DNA from: Desulfotruncus arcticus DSM 17038
GTDB lineage: Bacteria > Bacillota > Desulfotomaculia > Desulfotomaculales > Desulfallaceae
Reading direction: 5' to 3'
DNA length: 62,942 bases
Assembly: GCF_900113335.1 (NCBI RefSeq)
Contig: NZ_FOOX01000023.1
Location: 24,001 to 86,942 of the forward strand
The notes under the pieces were generated by a model. It was not told where the DNA came from, did no database searches, and saw nothing but the letters and a program-made list of their open reading frames with translations. The position numbers were made by a program, and so were the translations under genes. Position 1 is the first letter of the stretch. The number at the start of each line of letters is the position of its first letter. Below, one piece after another: positions 58,247-62,942 of the stretch.

Positions 58247-58591
58247 TTAATAGTCCAGGTTTTTCATAAACTCATTGAACTCATTCTCTTCAACGTTTTT
58301 CCAACTCATCTTACCGGACTGCGAAACCCCGATAATTTGAAAAATCACTTCTATTTCTGTGATATAAGGCGCCAGATCAATTTTTTGGATGCCGCCGGGC
58401 ACACCTTCCAGAAGAATAACGGGTTCCTCCGGACTTCCTTCAATCCATTTGCCTTCAAAGCTCTCATAATTTTTCATATCCACCGGAGTTTTACTCAGCC
58501 AGTAAATGTAAGTTTTCCTGGCCTCCCCCCCGCCGACAAGCAAGGTAAGCCGCAGGTGATCCTTATATAGAATACAAATTTTATTTAACAT
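58247..58591 (-). CDS. Hypothetical protein, 114 aa
   Basis: Not recognised. Soluble, beta-rich. Segments: HLRLTLLVGGGEARKTYIYW, KWIEGSPEEPVILLEGVPGG, and a C-terminal Asn/Glu-rich helix. ATG 58591 follows GGGTGGG; no membrane segment. Together with the aminotransferase gene it may form a two-gene unit (38 bases apart). Confidence 0.6.
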   Translation of the reverse strand: MLNKICILYKDHLRLTLLVGGGEARKTYIYWLSKTPVDMKNYESFEGKWIEGSPEEPVILLEGVPGGIQKIDLAPYITEIEVIFQIIGVSQSGKMSWKNVEENEFNEFMKNLDY

Positions 58592-58893
58592 TAAACCCAC
58601 CCACAAAGAAATGTGATATTTATCACTATTTTACAATTTGCCGTGATAAAAGTCAATTAAATAAGGAAAGGGAACCCACCTCTTCTTTTGGAATCATGGC
58701 TTTGGGGCCGGAGGTGTGTCCCCTAATTAATCTATTATTAAATACATTCATTATATGCAAAAGAAATTCTATTAGTGACAAATCCCACATTGTTATTGTG
58801 AAATGGTCCGGTATTTCTTTTGACTTTAATAATAATATTAAAAAAAATAATATGAAAATATGTTAAAAATATTAAATATGTTAAAAAATTAAT
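58592..58893. other. Intergenic region upstream of cooS, left part
   Basis: A/T-rich, about 300 bases, no coding frame with a ribosome binding site. Holds TTGTTATTGTGAAATGG near 58792-58808, which contains a TTGTGA half-site like those of the palindrome at 58894. Nothing else supported. Confidence 0.4.
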
Positions 58894-58934
58894 TTGTGAC
58901 AATAGCTCATAAGTTTATGAGCTATTGCTCACAA
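58894..58934. promoter_or_regulatory. Large palindrome upstream of cooS, possible regulator site
   Basis: TTGTGA-N7-TCATAA-GT-TTATGA-N8-TCACAA. The core AATAGCTCATAA/TTATGAGCTATT is a perfect 12-bp inverted repeat with a two-base centre. The outer TTGTGA and TCACAA arms resemble CRP/FNR-family half-sites. A -35-like TTGACA follows at 58946-58951 but no convincing -10 at 17 bases. The site lies 137 bases before the cooS start. Confidence 0.5.
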
Positions 58935-59070
58935 TATCTTTGTTTTTGACATTTGCCCATTACGGTCTTTTTTTAATATATTTAAATCAAATATGGATAG
59001 GGGAAGGTGGTTAAGAACTAAAATTTTCTTTCTTTTCTAATTACTTAGTTTATACAAGGAGGTCGAATTA

Positions 59071-61092
59071 ATGCCAAGGTTTAAAGACCCAAGCCTGACT
59101 TGCAGGCCATCCAACAAGACGCCGCGTGTGATTGATCCCAAAAACATCAAACGCACCGTCGACCCTGCGGCCCTGGAAATGATTGATATAGCTAAAGAAA
59201 AAGGGATTATTACAGCTTTTGACCGTGTTGTAGCCCAGCAGCCGCAATGTCAATTCGGCTATAAAGGGATCTGCTGCCGTTTTTGCATGATGGGTCCCTG
59301 CCGCATTAAAGCGGAGGAAGGCCCTGCCAGCAGGGGTATTTGCGGCGCCAACTCCTGGACCATCGTAGCCAGGAGCGTTGGCCTGATGATCCTCACCGGC
59401 TGCGCATCCCACGCCCAGCACGGAAATCACATCGCTCACGTACTGCACATGATTTCCGAGGGACATGCGCCGGATTATTCCATTAAAGACCCGGAAAAAC
59501 TGATTAGAATATGTAAAAAGGTAGATATAGAAACCGAAGGTAAAGATAATAACACCCTGGCCAAAGAACTGGCTGAAAAAGCACTGGATGACTTCAAACG
59601 GCTCAAAGGTGAAGGCGAAGCCACCTGGATTAACAAGATGCTTATTGATAAAAGACTTGAAAATTACCGTGAACGTAATGTAATGCCTCATGGCATTCAT
59701 GCCACCATTTCCGACCTGGTTACCCAGGCTCACGTGGGTATGGACAATGACCCGGTTAACATAGTATTCAGTGCAGTGCGCGTTGGTCTGGCCGACCTGG
59801 CCGGCAAATGGCTCGCCACCGACCTGTCCGATATAATATTCGGCACACCTCAGCCGGTTACCAGCGAAGCCAACATGGGTGTGCTTGAACCCAAGAAGGT
59901 CAATATCATACTGCACGGTCATAACCCGCTGCTCAGCGAAATGATCGTTGCTGCGGCCCGCGAGCTGGAAGACGAAGCCAAAGCAGCCGGCGCCGAAGGC
60001 ATCCAGCTTTCCGGCATTTGCTGCACCGGTAACGAAGTATTGATGCGTCAGGGTGTTCCCATTTGCACCTCTTTCTCATCCCAGGAACTCGCTATCTGCA
60101 CCGGTGCCGTAGACTGCATGGTGGTAGACGTGCAGTGCATTATGCCCGGCCTGAACACCGTGGCCCAGTGTTTCGGCACCAAGTTGATAACCACTTCGGA
60201 TATCGTCAAGAACCCGGGCACTATGCACATCGACTACCAGGAAGCTACTGCTATGGAAAATGCCAAGGAAGTCATCCGTTACGCTATTGAAGCTTTTAAG
60301 GAGCGCGGCAACCGCCCGGTTAACATCCCCAATATTAAGAACAAAGTGGTGGCTGGCTGGAGCATTGAAGCACTCATGGATCTGTTCGGCAAAGTTAATC
60401 CTGAAAAGCCCATCCGGGTACTTAATGAAGCCATTCTTAACGGTGAACTAAAAGGTGTAGCCTTTATGGTAGGCTGCTCCAACCTGAAAACCTTCCAGGA
60501 TCAGGCCCATATTGAAATTGCCAAAGGCATGTTGAAAAATGACGTGTTTGTTATTTCAACCGGTTGCCATGCCCAGGCCTGCGCCAAAGCCGGTATGATG
60601 GACCCGGATAATATTGATCAGTATTGCGGCGAAGGACTGAAGAGTTTCCTCAAGCGCCTCAATGAAAAGTCGGGCCTCAAGGTAGGTCTGCCTCCGGTAT
60701 TTCATGTCGGTTCCTGTGTGGACAACTCCCGTGGTGCCGAACTTCTGATGCTGATGGCGGATGATCTCGGCGTCGATACTCCCAAGGTACCATTTGTCGC
60801 TTCCGCGCCGGAAGCCATGAGTGGAAAAGCTACCAGTATTGGAACATGGTGCTTAGATATCGGTATGCCCATCCACGTTGGAACCATGCCGCCGGTTGAA
60901 GGCTGCGATCTGATTTACAGCATTCTAACCCAAATTGCAGGGGACGTATTCGGCGGTTACTTCATCCTCGAACCCGATATTGAAACATCAATTCAAAAAC
61001 TCCTGGGCGCCCTGGAATACAGAACCTGGAAACTGGGCGTACACCGCCGGGTAGCTGAGGACTTGGAAACCGCACTGTGCCAGAACTGGTAA
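59071..61092 (+). CDS. cooS: Carbon monoxide dehydrogenase, catalytic subunit
   Basis: A 673-residue Ni-Fe CO dehydrogenase (CooS/AcsA). N-terminal Cys for the B and D clusters are in CQFGYKGICCRFCMMGPCR; C-cluster ligands are in the GCSNLKTFQ, STGCHAQACAKAGMMD and VGSCVDNSRGAE motifs. Interconverts CO2 and CO; with AcsB, next gene, it makes acetyl-CoA by the Wood-Ljungdahl pathway. ATG 59071 with AAGGAGG. Length and motifs complete. No cooC or acsC/D/E genes are in view, but the operon runs off the window. Confidence 0.97.
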   Translation: MPRFKDPSLTCRPSNKTPRVIDPKNIKRTVDPAALEMIDIAKEKGIITAFDRVVAQQPQCQFGYKGICCRFCMMGPCRIKAEEGPASRGICGANSWTIVARSVGLMILTGCASHAQHGNHIAHVLHMISEGHAPDYSIKDPEKLIRICKKVDIETEGKDNNTLAKELAEKALDDFKRLKGEGEATWINKMLIDKRLENYRERNVMPHGIHATISDLVTQAHVGMDNDPVNIVFSAVRVGLADLAGKWLATDLSDIIFGTPQPVTSEANMGVLEPKKVNIILHGHNPLLSEMIVAAARELEDEAKAAGAEGIQLSGICCTGNEVLMRQGVPICTSFSSQELAICTGAVDCMVVDVQCIMPGLNTVAQCFGTKLITTSDIVKNPGTMHIDYQEATAMENAKEVIRYAIEAFKERGNRPVNIPNIKNKVVAGWSIEALMDLFGKVNPEKPIRVLNEAILNGELKGVAFMVGCSNLKTFQDQAHIEIAKGMLKNDVFVISTGCHAQACAKAGMMDPDNIDQYCGEGLKSFLKRLNEKSGLKVGLPPVFHVGSCVDNSRGAELLMLMADDLGVDTPKVPFVASAPEAMSGKATSIGTWCLDIGMPIHVGTMPPVEGCDLIYSILTQIAGDVFGGYFILEPDIETSIQKLLGALEYRTWKLGVHRRVAEDLETALCQNW

Positions 61093-61118
61093 ACCACCAC
61101 GAAAGGGAGGGAAAAAGA

Positions 61119-62942
61119 TTGGCCGAAGCCATTAACTTTGATCAAATTTTCGAAGGCGCCATAGAACCGGGCCAAGAGCCCAAGAAGCTGTTCAAAGAGG
61201 CCTACGAAGGGACCATAACCGCTTTAAGCTACGCGGAGATCCTGCTCAACCAGGCCATCCGCACTTACGGCAAAAACCAGCCGGTAGCCTATCCCGATAC
61301 CGCTTACTATTTGCCGGTTATTCGCTGTCTGAGCGGCGAAGAAATTAAAACCCTCGGCGACTGTGTACCGGTGCTGAACCGGATGCGTGCCGCCGTGAAA
61401 GAAGAAAAGACATTCGCCAACGCCCGCAAGTGGGGCGAGGCCACCTGGTACGCCGCCGATATTATCGAGGCCGTCAGGTACATCAAGAACACCCCGGAAA
61501 ACCCGCTTCATGATGCACCCTGGACCGGGTTCGTCGGCGACCCCGTGGTGCGCCAGTACGGCACCAAAATGGTGGACTGGACCATCCCCGGTGAAGCCGT
61601 TATTCTGGGCCGCGCCAAAACCAGCAAAGATGCCAAGAAGATTGTGGACAGCCTGATGGCCAAAGGCATGATGCTGTTCCTCTGCGATGAAATAATTGAA
61701 CAGCTGCTTGAAGAAGGCGTCAAGCTGGGCGTTGATTACATCGCCTACCCACTGGGCAACTTCACCCAGATTGTACACGCTGCCAACTACGCCCTGCGCG
61801 CCGGCATGATGTTCGGCGGCATTAAGCCGGGCGCCTACGACGCACAGCGCGATTACCAGCGCCGCCGCGTGCTGGCCTTCGCCCTGTACCTGGGCGAACA
61901 CGACATGGTCAAGACCGCCGCTGCCATGGGCTGCATCAACGTGGGCTTCCCGGTCATTACCGACCAGGAGCTGCCGGAAGACAAGCAAATTAAAGACTGG
62001 TTCATCAGCGAGCCCGATTACGAAAAAATAGTCCAAACCTGTCTGGAAGTGCGGGGCATTAAAATCACCGCCGTCGACATTGATGTGCCCATCACCGTCG
62101 GCCCAGCCTTCGAAGGCGAGTCCATCCGCAAGAAAGACATGTACGTTGAATTCGGCGGCACCAAGACTCCGGGCTTCGAGCTGGTCCGCATGGGCGACGA
62201 CACCATCGAAGACGGCAAGATCGAGCTGGTCGGCCCGGATATCGACACCGTGGCCGAAGGCGGCAGAATGCCCATCGGTATCGTGGTCGACGTATACGGC
62301 CGCAAAATGCAGGAAGATTTCGAGCCCGTGCTGGAGCGCCGCATCCACTACTTCACCAACTATGGCGAAGGTCTGTGGCACGTGGCCCAGCGCGATATCA
62401 TGTGGGTCAGGATCAGTAAAGACGCCTACGCCAAGGGCTTCCGCTTAAAGCATATCGGCGAGATCCTGTACGCCAAGTTTAAATCCGAGTTCTCTGCCAT
62501 CGTAGACCGTATTGCCGTAACCATTTACAGCGATGAGCAAAAGGTTATCGAAATGCGCGAAACAGCCAGAGAATACTACAAGAAACGTGACGACCGCCTC
62601 AAAGAGCTGCGGGACGAGAAAGTGGACACCTTCTACTCCTGCACCCTGTGCCAGAGCTTTGCGCCCACCCACGTGTGCGTAATCGCTCCCGAACGGGTCG
62701 GTCTTTGCGGCGCGGTGAGCTGGCTCGATGCCAAGGCGGCTTATGAAATCAACCCGCACGGCGCCAACCAGCCGGTGCCCAAGGAAGGCATTATTGACGA
62801 ATTCAAGGGCCAGTGGCAGTCCTTTAACGAATTTACCTTTAACAACTCACAGCGCACCATTGAGGCCGTCAACTTCTATACCATTATGGAATACCCGATG
62901 ACCTCCTGCGGCTGCTTTGAGTGTATCCTCTCCATGGTGCCC
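61119..62942 (+). CDS. acsB: Acetyl-CoA synthase, catalytic subunit (partial)
   Basis: Starts at TTG 61119 (GGGAGG eight bases upstream) and stays open to the window edge: 608 codons, about five-sixths of the usual 730. N-terminal CODH-binding domain, a central domain, and the A-cluster region. The A-cluster ligands are CTLCQSFAPTHVC, VGLCG, and CGCFEC, the last lying a few codons before the window end (62909-62926). The enzyme joins CO, a methyl group from the corrinoid protein and CoA. Directly downstream of cooS (26 bases). Confidence 0.95.
   Translation, partial: MAEAINFDQIFEGAIEPGQEPKKLFKEAYEGTITALSYAEILLNQAIRTYGKNQPVAYPDTAYYLPVIRCLSGEEIKTLGDCVPVLNRMRAAVKEEKTFANARKWGEATWYAADIIEAVRYIKNTPENPLHDAPWTGFVGDPVVRQYGTKMVDWTIPGEAVILGRAKTSKDAKKIVDSLMAKGMMLFLCDEIIEQLLEEGVKLGVDYIAYPLGNFTQIVHAANYALRAGMMFGGIKPGAYDAQRDYQRRRVLAFALYLGEHDMVKTAAAMGCINVGFPVITDQELPEDKQIKDWFISEPDYEKIVQTCLEVRGIKITAVDIDVPITVGPAFEGESIRKKDMYVEFGGTKTPGFELVRMGDDTIEDGKIELVGPDIDTVAEGGRMPIGIVVDVYGRKMQEDFEPVLERRIHYFTNYGEGLWHVAQRDIMWVRISKDAYAKGFRLKHIGEILYAKFKSEFSAIVDRIAVTIYSDEQKVIEMRETAREYYKKRDDRLKELRDEKVDTFYSCTLCQSFAPTHVCVIAPERVGLCGAVSWLDAKAAYEINPHGANQPVPKEGIIDEFKGQWQSFNEFTFNNSQRTIEAVNFYTIMEYPMTSCGCFECILSMVP

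Noticed and set aside
59068..59922. Long frame antisense to cooS
   Set aside because: Exact shadow of a strongly conserved gene; no start signal and His/Phe-rich composition typical of antisense frames.
61224..62381. Long frame antisense to acsB
   Set aside because: Shadow of acsB, arising from its high GC3; no ribosome binding site or known domain.

Overview
The window looks like a chromosomal segment of a strictly anaerobic, endospore-forming Firmicute of the Desulfotomaculum/Pelotomaculum type (Peptococcaceae and relatives). This is inferred from gene content only: spoVA genes, cotJABC and a spoVB-like flippase (spore former), molybdopterin biosynthesis genes, and CO dehydrogenase/acetyl-CoA synthase (Wood-Ljungdahl carbon metabolism), with Gram-positive ribosome binding sites, many GTG/TTG starts, sigma-A-like promoters and a CIRCE element. 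No rRNA or phylogenetic marker allows a species call.

Layout. 1-4.4 kb: end of a zinc-ribbon gene, then a minus-strand sporulation operon (two DUF1657 proteins, DUF421/YetF protein, SpoVAC, SpoVAD, SpoVAE, YhcN/YlaJ lipoprotein) whose composition resembles the mobile spoVA-2mob operon of Bacillus. 4.2-9.2 kb: a DegV remnant, a universal stress protein, tRNA-Thr(CGT), superoxide dismutase, an MFS exporter with two tandem YnfA-type membrane proteins. 9.4-11.7 kb: release factor 3 and small proteins. 12-16.4 kb: a four-gene SiaB-SiaC-SiaA-GGDEF/HD module, a partner-switch-like system coupled to cyclic-di-GMP. 16.6-17.7 kb: cotJABC. 17.9-22.5 kb: a PocR-domain histidine kinase, a single-domain response regulator and a receiver-PAS-kinase hybrid. 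22.5-24 kb: a truncated and an intact acyl-CoA dehydrogenase. 24.2-27 kb: pspA-nfeD-flotillin membrane-stress operon.

27.4-34.2 kb: DUF3006 and ComEC-like MBL lipoprotein genes, a His-less histidine-kinase-dimerisation-like mini-protein, a degenerate tandem repeat array of about 42-bp period, SpoVB-like flippase, Ogt, an EamA transporter and CysK. 34.2-38.8 kb: groES-groEL under CIRCE control; a second copy of the groEL 3' end lies 2.3 kb away, and the interval holds broken phage-like genes (RusA family), a second His-less mini-protein and a membrane protein. I read this as a decayed element integrated at the end of groEL. 38.9-44.3 kb: molybdenum cofactor block (mogA, fdhD, MoeA-PBP fusion, MoeA, a Cys-ended mini-protein, a MoaD-like protein). 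44.4-47.3 kb: secreted and coiled-coil proteins, one apparently starting at ATT. 47.5-50.3 kb: a doubly frameshifted molybdopterin oxidoreductase with a YkgJ cysteine-cluster protein. 50.3-58.6 kb: hypotheticals, AcuA, a GNAT protein, a glnHPQ amino-acid ABC transporter, an EamA transporter, DUF503 and an aminotransferase. 59-62.9 kb: cooS and the first 608 codons of acsB; the window ends within the A-cluster cysteine motif.

The most interesting items are the Sia module with a GGDEF protein carrying a ligand-depleted HD-GYP domain, the two stand-alone His-less DHp-like proteins, the 42-bp degenerate array, the groEL-end duplication with phage relics, the shared operator-like motif before pspA and an EamA gene, and the large palindrome upstream of cooS. 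All functional assignments are by recognition of sequence motifs; no database search was possible.
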